Of a DNA stretch of 64,000 nucleotides, positions 47,094 through 56,542 are shown piece after piece. The notes below the pieces were generated by a model. That model searched no databases and was not told the origin of the DNA. It was given only the letters and a program-made list of their open reading frames with translations. The stretch is from Nitrosomonas stercoris (GTDB lineage: Bacteria; Pseudomonadota; Gammaproteobacteria; Burkholderiales; Nitrosomonadaceae): contig AP019755.1 of the NCBI GenBank assembly GCA_006742785.1, forward strand, positions 2,170,001 through 2,234,000. The letters are read 5' to 3'. The first letter of the stretch is position 1, and every line of letters starts with the position of its first letter. The translations under genes and the position numbers were made by a program.

Positions 47094-48305
47094 TTAGTTG
47101 ATTATTCCGGTTTCTGTTTGAGCAGCGTGATAACCCAAGGCTTCATCATATACAGCAAGATAACCACTTGTCATAGAATACATGCTGAATTGTTGTTCAA
47201 TGATTTCACGCGCGCGCTGTCCATATACACGTGCTAATACATTATTCTGATAATAACTATTAATAGCTTGTGCTAATTCAGCAGGCTCTCCTGGAGTGAC
47301 CAAGCTACCAGTTTTTCCTATCAAAACCAGCTCACTATTTCCTCCTACTCGAGTTGCTACCACTGGCAAGCTGCTTGCCATAGCCTCCAAAATCGTATTA
47401 GAGACACCTTCTGCCAACGAAGGCAATACAAATAAATCCATTAAATGCATCAGCTGAGGAACATCCTCTCGTTCACCTGGCAGCCAGGCAAATTGCTCTA
47501 CTCCTGAAGCGTGTAACATTGCTTCACACTGTTGCCTAGCAACACCATCACCCACAATAATCAGCTTTAGTGGCCTATCTGTTACAGATAATTGCTTGTG
47601 CAATAATAAAAAAGCTTTTACTAATGACGGGAAATCCTTGACTTCAGCCATTCTACCTACGCCACCGACAACAAATGGATTGTCATCCAAAAAACCAGCA
47701 GGTAACGCTTCAACAGGCAATGTATTATCAGGACGAAAACGTAAATGCTCTACCCCGTTATAAATTTGGTGCACTCGCGCCGGTGAAACCTTCACTGTAT
47801 TAATCAACCATTGTTCTAAATCCTTGCTGACAGCAATGAAATGATGCACAAACGGACGAATTAGCTTACGTAATAAATTATATTTACGATTTTTACCTTC
47901 AAGATCAAAAATATCGCGCCCATGTTCACCATGTATACGCACTTTTACACCAGCTATTGCAGCAATCACCTGTGCTTCCATTGCAGCGAGATTACGTGTA
48001 TGAACAATATCCGGATTCAATTGTTTGAATAGCCGATAAAGTTTCTTATAGATGCTAAAATCATTCCCTTCGCGTTTGTTTAACGCGATAATTTCTACAT
48101 CATTTCGCTGCAAGCGCTTATGAAATTCAGAAAACCCTTTGAGACAAATAATGACATGTCGATAACGATTCTCGGGGATATGGTTGATTAAATTTACCAG
48201 ACCATTTTCCAGCCCCCCCACCCCAAAGTGAAAAATCACATGTGCGATAAGTGGCGGGCGAAACAAATCATCAGATACTATTTGGTCAGTCACGTGTGAC
48301 TCCAT
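47094..48305 (-). CDS. XrtA-associated glycosyltransferase (GT4), 1
   Basis: A GT-B glycosyltransferase of the kind found in XrtA/PEP-CTERM loci. It has an N-terminal FHFGVGGLENGLVNLINHI, a central GGVGRMAEVKDFPSLVKAFLLL, IVGDGVARQQCEA, and the nucleotide-sugar motif SLAEGVSNTILEAMASSLPVVAT. The length of 403 aa is typical. It overlaps the exosortase gene by 20 bases, so the two are probably co-translated. It likely adds one sugar to the lipid-linked repeat unit at the cytosolic face. Confidence 0.9.
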   Translation of the reverse strand: MESHVTDQIVSDDLFRPPLIAHVIFHFGVGGLENGLVNLINHIPENRYRHVIICLKGFSEFHKRLQRNDVEIIALNKREGNDFSIYKKLYRLFKQLNPDIVHTRNLAAMEAQVIAAIAGVKVRIHGEHGRDIFDLEGKNRKYNLLRKLIRPFVHHFIAVSKDLEQWLINTVKVSPARVHQIYNGVEHLRFRPDNTLPVEALPAGFLDDNPFVVGGVGRMAEVKDFPSLVKAFLLLHKQLSVTDRPLKLIIVGDGVARQQCEAMLHASGVEQFAWLPGEREDVPQLMHLMDLFVLPSLAEGVSNTILEAMASSLPVVATRVGGNSELVLIGKTGSLVTPGEPAELAQAINSYYQNNVLARVYGQRAREIIEQQFSMYSMTSGYLAVYDEALGYHAAQTETGIIN

Positions 48306-49869
48306 TCTGGATCATTTTCAATCTCTCAATAATGGCTGGCCGCATATCAACAACAAATTCATGCAATACTGACATTGCTTCTTCGGGATCATGTTCATAA
48401 GCAGCGGCAACAATAATTTCCGCTCCATCATCTCCTCGTCCCAGAATCTGATTCATCGCCTGTATCGCCTTGCCCAAATATGGATTCGCAGTTTCCTGAT
48501 TAATTAGCCAGAACCACCGCCATACCAACAGCTTATCCGAAGAAGCATGCAATAAATTCTCATGTATTGATAATTTATTTTCACCCAGCGTCACTTCCTT
48601 CGCGCTACCACTCACATTACGCCATCCACTCTCTTTGCTCGCCACCAGCAGATTACTAGAGCTAATTAATTTACCCGTTTGTTGTTGATCGCGATAATAA
48701 GTCACATAAAGACTAACATGCTGATCTCTGGATTGAAAATGGCCAACAAATTGTCCGGGTGAACCGTTGTAATCTGGCACCCAATCAGAAAACTGCATGG
48801 AATTAGCCTGCCACTTCCCTGATAGATCGGAAATACTAATTGTTGGCAATGGATATGCATCCACCTTATTCTGCAAAAAATGCAGATAAGCTGGCCAGAT
48901 GGCCACTACTAGTGCGACTAATCCTGCAATGCTCAATGTAGTTTTAATAGAAACCGGAGATATCTCCTGCTTGGAGGCATTAGTATGTTGCTGTTCGGTT
49001 ACAACAGGTAGATGATCTTCTCGCCAAAACGAACCTAGCCAAAATAACAACAGCATGACCAAACCAAAGAAAATCCAGCCATAGATTAGATGATCCACAC
49101 CAACCGCTAACTTCATATCGCTGAGATGGCCTGTCATGACGATCAGGAAAGCACGTATGCCATTGGCAATAACCGGCACCAAAATTGAACACACAATGAA
49201 TATTAAACGCCTAATGGTACTGTGGTAAGTCAAATAAGCATAGAGCGTGCCCAATGTCACTGAAGCGATCAAGTAGCGTACTCCACTGCATGCCTCTACT
49301 ACCGACCAGTTACCACTAGGAATACTGAAGAAACTTCCTTCACGATAAACAGGTATACCTACAAACTGTAACGCATTGACTGTAAAATCAGCTGTAAAAT
49401 CAATAAGAGGTGGAATAAATATCTCACCAAATGGAACGGCAAACAGAAGATAAGCAAGCGGAAAAATAATAGTACTGAAAACATTCCAACCAAGAATAGC
49501 CCATACAATAACTGGAATCATTGCTACCAATGCATATTGCTCAGCCACTTGCGCGCTTGCAGCAGATGCTAGCAACCATCCTGCACCCAATACAACCAAT
49601 ACTAATATAGGTAAGTAGTTGGGATGAAAACTTGTTGTCGCTAACACTGAATGTTTCTTCCAGATCATATAAATACTAAAAGGAACAATCAGATAACCAT
49701 GCGCATATGTTTCTGAGCGATTCCAGATCGCTACAATTGATTCAACCGTTTCATAGTAAATACCAAGCAGCAGGACAATTACTAGCACAGTAATTGATAT
49801 TGCTATCTTCTGATCGCTTGAAAAATTACTATTATTCACTGCTAGAATTGACTGGGTGCGTACGCTCAT
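48286..49869 (-). CDS. xrtA: Exosortase A with EpsI domain
   Basis: A multi-pass membrane cysteine transpeptidase that recognises C-terminal PEP-CTERM signals. About eight membrane segments fill residues 20-285. The catalytic triad is visible: Cys194 in VEACSGVRYL, Arg239 in NGIRAF and His260 in VGVDHLIYGW. A periplasmic EpsI-like domain (about 300-527) is fused at the C-terminus, the standard exosortase A arrangement. It sits in the middle of the locus, between the two glycosyltransferases. No PEP-CTERM substrate is in the window. Confidence 0.95.
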   Translation of the reverse strand: MSVRTQSILAVNNSNFSSDQKIAISITVLVIVLLLGIYYETVESIVAIWNRSETYAHGYLIVPFSIYMIWKKHSVLATTSFHPNYLPILVLVVLGAGWLLASAASAQVAEQYALVAMIPVIVWAILGWNVFSTIIFPLAYLLFAVPFGEIFIPPLIDFTADFTVNALQFVGIPVYREGSFFSIPSGNWSVVEACSGVRYLIASVTLGTLYAYLTYHSTIRRLIFIVCSILVPVIANGIRAFLIVMTGHLSDMKLAVGVDHLIYGWIFFGLVMLLLFWLGSFWREDHLPVVTEQQHTNASKQEISPVSIKTTLSIAGLVALVVAIWPAYLHFLQNKVDAYPLPTISISDLSGKWQANSMQFSDWVPDYNGSPGQFVGHFQSRDQHVSLYVTYYRDQQQTGKLISSSNLLVASKESGWRNVSGSAKEVTLGENKLSIHENLLHASSDKLLVWRWFWLINQETANPYLGKAIQAMNQILGRGDDGAEIIVAAAYEHDPEEAMSVLHEFVVDMRPAIIERLKMIQNGVTRD

Positions 49870-49937
49870 TGATTAATCAGCCAAGAAAATTTGGAAGAGA
49901 TGGCCTGGTTAACAGAACGGCCCAATTTTTCTAAACC

Positions 49938-51146
49938 TTAGGAATGAAGCGATGGACATAAAAGTGCATCAATGCGCGACAAATTAGCAGGCCAGGTGTA
50001 ATCCTGTAGCACTCGCTTTCGTGCCGCTTGTCCTACCATTAAACATCTACTGTTAGTGTCAAGCAGAGTAAAAATATATTGAATAAAAGCCTCAGCATTC
50101 TCAGCTACTAGCAATTCCTCGCTTGATATCGCACGGATACCCTCCATTGCCTGGGTAGAAGCAATCACCGGTTTTTGCATAGCCATTGCCTCCAGTACTT
50201 TGTTTTGAATACCACGTGCAATCCGCAAAGGTGCAATCGCTATCGTAGCATGTGCCAGATAAGGTCGGATATCATCCACTGCACCCGTCACATGAATACC
50301 TGGCAAACTTGCCAACATCTGTACCTGCTTAGCTGGTTTAGCACCTACAATATAAAGACAAACATCTGGCTGCTTTGCTCGGATAGCCGGAAATATTTCG
50401 TGTGCAAACCAATTGACCGCGTCAACGTTCGCCCAGTAATCCATGGCACCTGTAAAAACTAGTATTTTCTTTCCATCCGGATAGGGATTAGCATAATCAC
50501 GCGCCGGAGAGAAAAAATCAGTATCAACCCCATTATTAAAAAATGTGATTTTATCAGTCAAATCAAGAGCAAGCTGCTGAAATAATTCAGCCTCTTTTTT
50601 TGATACAAAGGTTGAATGATCAAATATATGAGCTATCTTTTTCTCATAGCCAAGCAGATACTTCGCTTCTCTACGATAAATCCAGCTAAAAGGCCAAGAT
50701 TTTGATTGCGCATACTGATACCACTTGTCTGAATCCACATCCACAAAATCAATAATACGTCGGCAATCAGTCCAGTACTCAACATATTGTGCCATCGAAG
50801 ATGAGAACACAACAACGTTTTGAATGGATCTTGTTTTGTGTAATGTCTTAACCCATTGCATCAACTGCGTATTATAATAATATGCCAGCGTCAACGGAGT
50901 GCTGCTAAGTAATGCAATCAGGCTTTTTGCCTTTGCTGTCAAAGGATTTAATCCAACTACACACACATCCCGACAATATTTTTTGACTTCGTCTATATAG
51001 TGCCAGTCTTCTTCGCTATCAACAAATGTACCCAGATATACATGGTGATGCTTGCTTAAATGCTGTAAGAGATGAAAGGAGCGTATTTTGTCTCCTTTAT
51101 TAGGCGGATAAGGGATTCTATGTGTTAGATAAAGAAGATTTTTCAT
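49938..51146 (-). CDS. XrtA-associated glycosyltransferase (GT4), 2
   Basis: A second GT-B glycosyltransferase, of the PEP-CTERM-associated family that begins LTHRIPYPPNKGDKIRSFHLL. Further blocks are FNNGVDTDFFSP, ILVFTGAMDYWANVDAV, and PLRIARGIQNKVLEAMAMQKPVIA. The length of 402 aa is normal. It lies 68 bases upstream of the exosortase gene and 9 bases downstream of the FemAB-like gene. The sugar transferred is not predictable. Confidence 0.92.
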   Translation of the reverse strand: MKNLLYLTHRIPYPPNKGDKIRSFHLLQHLSKHHHVYLGTFVDSEEDWHYIDEVKKYCRDVCVVGLNPLTAKAKSLIALLSSTPLTLAYYYNTQLMQWVKTLHKTRSIQNVVVFSSSMAQYVEYWTDCRRIIDFVDVDSDKWYQYAQSKSWPFSWIYRREAKYLLGYEKKIAHIFDHSTFVSKKEAELFQQLALDLTDKITFFNNGVDTDFFSPARDYANPYPDGKKILVFTGAMDYWANVDAVNWFAHEIFPAIRAKQPDVCLYIVGAKPAKQVQMLASLPGIHVTGAVDDIRPYLAHATIAIAPLRIARGIQNKVLEAMAMQKPVIASTQAMEGIRAISSEELLVAENAEAFIQYIFTLLDTNSRCLMVGQAARKRVLQDYTWPANLSRIDALLCPSLHS

Positions 51147-51155
51147 TCTTCTCTA

Positions 51156-52214
51156 TCACCCCAAGTTCTTGACAATATAAGGGCCAATTAGATTAGCAAT
51201 AGACAATGGCATTTTTTTCCAAGCCTTAATAAAAAGCTGATACTTGGGATTTAACGGATTATGTTCAGGCACCACCTGAGCTCGATGAAGTTGGTATTCA
51301 TAGAATAGTGGTTGAGGTTCAAATCCCCAGTTTCTCTTGAAATTGTACGATCCTGTCCCCTGCTTGCTCCGTCCAAAATCAAAAATTTGATAGCCTCGTT
51401 CACAAGCACGGCGCATCAATTCCCAATACATAAAGTCATTGCCAGCTAAACCACGCGCCAGATCCGTTCCACCACCATAATAAGGCAATACTTCTTCCCG
51501 AAAATAAAAACTCATGACAGCACTCACTATGCTCTCATCTTTAGTAATAACGAGTAATTCGCAATCGTCTCCAAAAACAGTTTTTAGCAAGCAAAAATAT
51601 TTACGAGAAAATACAGGTGTCCCCAAGCGATGCACACTAGTTGAATACGCTTGAAAAAAACGTTCTGTATCTTGATCTATTGTGCCTTGTAGTTGATTCT
51701 TAATCCCTTTACGTACCATAGCACGCTGCTTACGTGGAATAGCAAGCATATTTTGCTCCACATCCGGCGCTATCTTCTGCCGGAAGGTGACATACAAATC
51801 TTTGGTTGGCCAATCTTGATGAAAAGGTTGAAAGTGACGATATTCCAGATAATCAACCTTTAAATATGCTGCCAATTGTTGAGCGGCCTGATCTAGTTTG
51901 ATTCGTGCATCGTCTGATATTGCAGCGATACCACCATATACACAAAAAGGTAGGGCACTTAAGCTATGGCCAAACAACAAACTGTTGACCTCCGCTAATG
52001 GCAATACACCTTGTATCTGCCCATTTTCTTCAACATACAGAAACCAGGTTTTATGACCGAATGCTTGCTCTATTACTTGTTTCCATCCTGCTCGATGAAA
52101 AAAAGTCGCTTCAGGACAAGACATAACGAATGCATCCCAATCCTGAAATTTATCGGTAGGTAAAATAGCAACATCTGTCAAATTTTTTGAGAAAAATTCG
52201 TTGTTATCCGGCAC
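51156..52214 (-). CDS. XrtA-associated FemAB-like protein
   Basis: A FemAB/GNAT-fold protein of the XrtA-linked family. Visible blocks: CPEATFFHRAGWKQVIEQAFGHKTW, the RKQRAMVRKGIKNQL linker, and YYGGGTDLARGLAGNDFMYWELMRRACERGYQIFDFGRSKQGTGSY. FemAB proteins elsewhere transfer amino acids from aminoacyl-tRNA to an amine; in polysaccharide loci the group moved is not known. The length is 352 aa. Its presence beside deacetylases supports an amine-substitution step on the polymer. Confidence 0.9.
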   Translation of the reverse strand: MPDNNEFFSKNLTDVAILPTDKFQDWDAFVMSCPEATFFHRAGWKQVIEQAFGHKTWFLYVEENGQIQGVLPLAEVNSLLFGHSLSALPFCVYGGIAAISDDARIKLDQAAQQLAAYLKVDYLEYRHFQPFHQDWPTKDLYVTFRQKIAPDVEQNMLAIPRKQRAMVRKGIKNQLQGTIDQDTERFFQAYSTSVHRLGTPVFSRKYFCLLKTVFGDDCELLVITKDESIVSAVMSFYFREEVLPYYGGGTDLARGLAGNDFMYWELMRRACERGYQIFDFGRSKQGTGSYNFKRNWGFEPQPLFYEYQLHRAQVVPEHNPLNPKYQLFIKAWKKMPLSIANLIGPYIVKNLG

Positions 52215-52232
52215 CGTTACATAACCACTGTT

Positions 52233-53072
52233 TTATATTTGCTGCTGCAAAAAAATCTGATCCATACGCCCCCATTTAAAATGTTGGGTTAATGAATCCA
52301 ATCGTTTTTCCATACGATCAAGATTAAGATAATGGCGGAAACGTGTCTTAAAGCCAATTCCTGTTTGTCGCGGTTGATCAGGATCAATTTCCCAAGGATG
52401 GAAATAGAAAATAGCTGGTTGGCCATCAATCTTATTGACACGTTGCAGAAACCAACGTGAAACCACATAAGGCCACAAGCGGAAATAACCTCCCCCGCCT
52501 GCTGGAAAATTTTGGCCAAACAAGCGCACTGTAGTTACTGGTAATTCGAGTAAATTTTTGGTGTTATCAGGTTTGAACGCAAAACGAGGAGCATTTGGTA
52601 TACCATAGTGATCATGTTTTATTGGGTAAACACTTGAACTGTACTGATATCCAGCTTGCTCAAGACATTCCAATGCCCAAAGATTATTATTATTAATAGA
52701 AAAACTGGGCGCACGATAACCTTGTACAGGTTGACCAGCAATATCTTCCAACAACCCTTTACTGTGAGTAATATCTTCGTAAAACTGTTCGCGACTTAAC
52801 TCCGTTACTCGATGATGAGCATGGCCATGACTTGCTAATTCATGACCATTTCCAACAATTCGTTTCACCATCGTTGGATAACGTTCTGCTATCCAACCTA
52901 GTGTAAAAAAAGTAGCTTTGATCTGGTTTTTGTCTAGTAGAGCTAAAATCTGATCAATATTACGCTCAACCCTGCACGGCAAGCCATCCCAAGAAGAACG
53001 AGCAATATGATGAGCAAAGGCTGATACCTGAAAATAATCCTCTACATCAATTGTTAATGCGTTACGCATCAC
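52233..53072 (-). CDS. XrtA-associated polysaccharide deacetylase
   Basis: A NodB-type deacetylase of the PEP-CTERM family with the usual DUF3473 tail. It begins NALTIDVEDYFQVSAF with the metal Asp, then TFFTLGWIAER, HELASHGHAHHRV (metal His pair), YRAPSFSI, and a C-terminal FYFHPWEIDPDQPR. The length of 279 aa is normal. The start overlaps the stop of the ATPase gene by four bases. It likely removes acetyl groups from N-acetyl sugars during polymer synthesis. Confidence 0.93.
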   Translation of the reverse strand: MMRNALTIDVEDYFQVSAFAHHIARSSWDGLPCRVERNIDQILALLDKNQIKATFFTLGWIAERYPTMVKRIVGNGHELASHGHAHHRVTELSREQFYEDITHSKGLLEDIAGQPVQGYRAPSFSINNNNLWALECLEQAGYQYSSSVYPIKHDHYGIPNAPRFAFKPDNTKNLLELPVTTVRLFGQNFPAGGGGYFRLWPYVVSRWFLQRVNKIDGQPAIFYFHPWEIDPDQPRQTGIGFKTRFRHYLNLDRMEKRLDSLTQHFKWGRMDQIFLQQQI

Positions 53073-53908
53073 AAATCCTCTGGAGAAGCGGTCAGATCAA
53101 ATTCTATACGTATATCACGCATTACTTCATTTGCCTCGGCTTCACCTAATGATTGCAATTCTTCCAAACAACCCAGGATAAATAATCTGTCACAAAACAA
53201 ATTAATCTTGCGTGGAATTCCAGAAGAAAAATCATGTATCAACTCGAATATTCCATCTTTCAAAACTGGACTTCCATTCCAACCTGCTCTTTGGAGCCGA
53301 TGTTCAATATAAGCCCTGGTTTCGGCTTGGTCTAATGGACCAAGATGATAAGTTGCAATGACACGTTGGCGCAACTGGCGCAGCTGGTTACTCAACAAAG
53401 TCTTCCTGAATTCTGGCTGGCCAAGCAAGAATGTTTGCAACAAAGATCTGTCATCAGATTGAAAATTAGATAACATGCGTAACTCTTCCAGAGTTTGTGG
53501 TTGTAAGTTTTGAGCTTCGTCAATAACCAATAGAGCTCTGGCTCCTTTTTGTTCACACTCATGCAAAAAACCTTCAAGACTCAACAACAAAGAAGCTTTA
53601 GATAATCCTTCATAAGATAAACCAAATGCCGCCACCACCATTCTCAAAGCATCATCCGGATCCAATCGAGTGTTTACTAATTGTGCCGCCACGATCTGTT
53701 CTTGTTTCAATTTTTGGAATAGGTAGCGCATCAAGGTCGTTTTTCCAGCTCCTACTTCTCCCGTAATAATAATAAAACCATCTTCCTGCGATAAGCCATA
53801 TTCAAGATAAGCTGCTGCGCGCTTATGTCCTCGACTTGGAAAAAAGAAACTTGGATCCGGCTTAAGTTGAAACGGTTTCTCGGTGAAACCGTAGTAAGTA
53901 AGATACAT
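53069..53908 (-). CDS. XrtA-associated ExeA-like ATPase
   Basis: An AAA ATPase of the ExeA/GspA type found in every typical XrtA locus. It begins YYGFTEKPFQLKPDPSFFFPS, then Walker A TGEVGAGKTTLMRY near residue 50, Walker B ALLVIDEAQNL, and a sensor region GQPEFR. It lacks the peptidoglycan-binding domain of full ExeA. The length is 279 aa. It may energise assembly or export at the inner membrane; its exact role is unproven in the family. Confidence 0.92.
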   Translation of the reverse strand: MYLTYYGFTEKPFQLKPDPSFFFPSRGHKRAAAYLEYGLSQEDGFIIITGEVGAGKTTLMRYLFQKLKQEQIVAAQLVNTRLDPDDALRMVVAAFGLSYEGLSKASLLLSLEGFLHECEQKGARALLVIDEAQNLQPQTLEELRMLSNFQSDDRSLLQTFLLGQPEFRKTLLSNQLRQLRQRVIATYHLGPLDQAETRAYIEHRLQRAGWNGSPVLKDGIFELIHDFSSGIPRKINLFCDRLFILGCLEELQSLGEAEANEVMRDIRIEFDLTASPEDL

Positions 53909-53917
53909 ATTTTACTT

Positions 53918-55507
53918 TTAGAAATTTAAATTGACCGTGGCGGTCACTATATTGGCGCTGTAGTTACTATTATTACGATCAGATTCACGAAGATGGTGTG
54001 TGTACATGATCGAACCTGTTGTATTGGAAGTAAATTGTTTATTCAAGCTGGCTGACACAATAATATTATTATCCGCCTGATCAGTAACATCATAATAAGT
54101 TCTAACATAGCCAAAATTAATATTGGCATTACTTCTGGGAGAAAGTCGATGGTTCCATAACACATTACCACCAGTTTGAGTCGTATCGCGCGTGAGTATT
54201 GCATTAGTCAAACCGATTAAATCGGCATCTTCCATATCTGAACTAAATGATTTTCTGGAATAGTTAAAACCTCGAAATACTAATGAATTCTTCTTTCCGT
54301 TCAAAGTCAGAGAACCCTGCAAACGCTTGAGCAAAAACAAACGATTGGTCAGAAAATTATTTGGATTAGAAAAAGAGCCTGGAAGCCCCTGATCTAATAA
54401 AGCTTGTCCTCCTAACCCCCCTGAAAATAATGAACTTAACATACCAGCACTTAAAATACCCCCGGATGAAGACTGCCCACCAAACGTAGTAATATCTTCA
54501 ACATAACTCAAATTCCATACTGTGCTACGTGTACGGTGATCGACAGAAGCAGCATAAGTGGTTCCAAAAAAACGCTGGCCGCCTGATGCACTTATATTGG
54601 TTCTTTGTGACGGCACCCAGGAAAACCCAATTGTCCAAAAATGACTAGATGGCTTCCCTCTTATCGAGATGAAACTATTATGTTCATAACCTGCTGTCCC
54701 AATCAAATCAAAATGAGAAGTTACAGCGTATTTAAGTGAACCGGCCGCACGTTCCATTTTTATGGATCCCAATCTTCCCAAACCAGGTCCGGAATACTTT
54801 CTGTCTACGTCTGTACGGCTAAGATTTATACCCCAGCCCAGCGTACTGAAATCTGGCCCACTATTAAGAGAGAAAATCGCAGAATCAGCTGCATAATTAG
54901 AAAAATTGCGCACACTAGAACTAGTTTCGCTATGAATATAACGTAATTCTCCAGCAGCAAAATTTTTAAATCGCTGTCGTACATAAGGGCTCACACTCCA
55001 GCTATGAATACTTCGGCGATTTCTTGTCAAACTGGTATTATCCAACGCTACAGGGCCAAGTAGAGAAACATTCTGCTGAGTGACCGCAGCATTAGCATCT
55101 ACAAATAAATGATCCTTGATTACTTCTGCTGTGCCATTGGAATTCAACTGATGTCGCATCAGAAATCGTTCGTTTCTGGCGTAGATAAGATTATTAAGCG
55201 TGTAATTCGCATTAACATCAAAACGACGGCTTTTACCAGTTACGCTTATCCCAGGATTAATTTGAGTAATAAAATCCCCTCCACCACGACGTCCTGATCC
55301 ACCAAAACCACCAAATCCGCCGAATCCTCCTCCCCCCATTCGAACATTATCCGTATAGGTTTCACTGACCATTAACCGAGGTTGAATGTGCCACTCTGCC
55401 GCATTAACTTGTGAAATTGAATTATTTGAAACCACAATAACGCAGCCGCTCCACAAACATGCAAGCCAATACGGAAATCCACTATCAATCTTATTATTTA
55501 ATTTCAT
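53918..55507 (-). CDS. XrtA-associated outer-membrane beta-barrel protein
   Basis: A 529-aa protein of the PEP-CTERM-associated barrel family. A signal-like segment spans about residues 12-37. The rest is alternating beta strands ending in TATVNLNF, with the C-terminal Phe of outer-membrane proteins. It is a likely outer-membrane pore or partner for polysaccharide export. An unusual Gly/Phe-rich stretch (residues 58-77) follows the first strand. Its stop codon is nine bases upstream of the ATPase gene, and its start overlaps the end of the kinase gene by one base. Confidence 0.85.
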   Translation of the reverse strand: MKLNNKIDSGFPYWLACLWSGCVIVVSNNSISQVNAAEWHIQPRLMVSETYTDNVRMGGGGFGGFGGFGGSGRRGGGDFITQINPGISVTGKSRRFDVNANYTLNNLIYARNERFLMRHQLNSNGTAEVIKDHLFVDANAAVTQQNVSLLGPVALDNTSLTRNRRSIHSWSVSPYVRQRFKNFAAGELRYIHSETSSSVRNFSNYAADSAIFSLNSGPDFSTLGWGINLSRTDVDRKYSGPGLGRLGSIKMERAAGSLKYAVTSHFDLIGTAGYEHNSFISIRGKPSSHFWTIGFSWVPSQRTNISASGGQRFFGTTYAASVDHRTRSTVWNLSYVEDITTFGGQSSSGGILSAGMLSSLFSGGLGGQALLDQGLPGSFSNPNNFLTNRLFLLKRLQGSLTLNGKKNSLVFRGFNYSRKSFSSDMEDADLIGLTNAILTRDTTQTGGNVLWNHRLSPRSNANINFGYVRTYYDVTDQADNNIIVSASLNKQFTSNTTGSIMYTHHLRESDRNNSNYSANIVTATVNLNF

Positions 55508-56451
55508 TAATAGTAGCCGTAGCCATAATATCCATATCCGCCACTGCCATGTACTCTGGCCTTATTATAAATTAGGTTGATCACATCACATGTCTCTATC
55601 TGCCGCAAAGCTTCCTTCACAGTTTGCTGAGTTGTTCTTTCTGCTTCAACCACCAAGACAATTTGTCCCATTTGGCCAGCTAATACACGCGCCTCACTCG
55701 TCAATAATAATGGAGGAGAATCAAAGATCACAACTCGATCATGATAACGATGTGCGAGCTCCGCCAAGATAGTATGCATACTCTGACTTGCCAGCAACTC
55801 AGTTGCATGGGCATGCCGTTTTCCAGCCGGAATTAATGTGAGTTTCGCCACATTGGTTTTCATCATCACATCAGACATTTTCCATTGAGGATCGCGAAGC
55901 AAATCCAATAAACCAGGTTCTTCTGGACTATAGCCGAGACTAGCTGGTATAGAAGGACGTGCAACATCTGCATCCACCAGCAACACTCGATGATCCATTT
56001 CCATAGCAATACTCATTGCCAAATTAATTGAGCAAAAACTCTTGCCTTCACCTGACAAAGAACTGGTAACCATGATTAGATTACCATTTTTAATACCACT
56101 ATCCGGATTAAAGGCATTGGCAAGCAAAGGACGCTTTATCAGACGAAACTGTTCTGCTACTTCAGATTTGGAGTGATCAAAAGTCACAATTCCCTTACGA
56201 CGTAGATTTTCAAGATCAATTTCAATTTTTTTAGTTGTTCTTTTACCGAAATTTTTCCGATTGGCCAATCCTAAAATGGGATTGCTATTAACCTCTTCTC
56301 TCTGTTCGACTTTAGGAGACGACATGTTATTAGGCAAAATGGATAAATCAGAATCTGTTCTTACCTTTAATGGAGGTTTGCTCAAAACAGGATGATTCGT
56401 TTCGTTTTTTTTAAGCTTGTCAGAGGCTCTTTCGATAAGGCTCATATTCAC
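55507..56451 (-). CDS. XrtA-associated tyrosine autokinase
   Basis: A bacterial tyrosine kinase (CpsD/Wzc-C-terminal type) that controls polymer length. Walker A is SSLSGEGKSFCSINL, Walker A' is VLLVDADVARPS, and Walker B is VVIFDSPPLL. The C-terminal tail GGYGYYGYGYY is the tyrosine cluster that becomes autophosphorylated. The first 100 residues are a polar, poorly conserved extension. It lacks the membrane segments of Wzc, which are supplied by the separate chain-length protein upstream. The length is 314 aa. Confidence 0.92.
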   Translation of the reverse strand: MNMSLIERASDKLKKNETNHPVLSKPPLKVRTDSDLSILPNNMSSPKVEQREEVNSNPILGLANRKNFGKRTTKKIEIDLENLRRKGIVTFDHSKSEVAEQFRLIKRPLLANAFNPDSGIKNGNLIMVTSSLSGEGKSFCSINLAMSIAMEMDHRVLLVDADVARPSIPASLGYSPEEPGLLDLLRDPQWKMSDVMMKTNVAKLTLIPAGKRHAHATELLASQSMHTILAELAHRYHDRVVIFDSPPLLLTSEARVLAGQMGQIVLVVEAERTTQQTVKEALRQIETCDVINLIYNKARVHGSGGYGYYGYGYY

Positions 56452-56542
56452 TCCATTTTCTTTTGGATAATATTCAATAGATCTAATATTGACCCGATAA
56501 ACTGTGTGTTCTCACAAAAACCAACATATTTACACATGCAAT

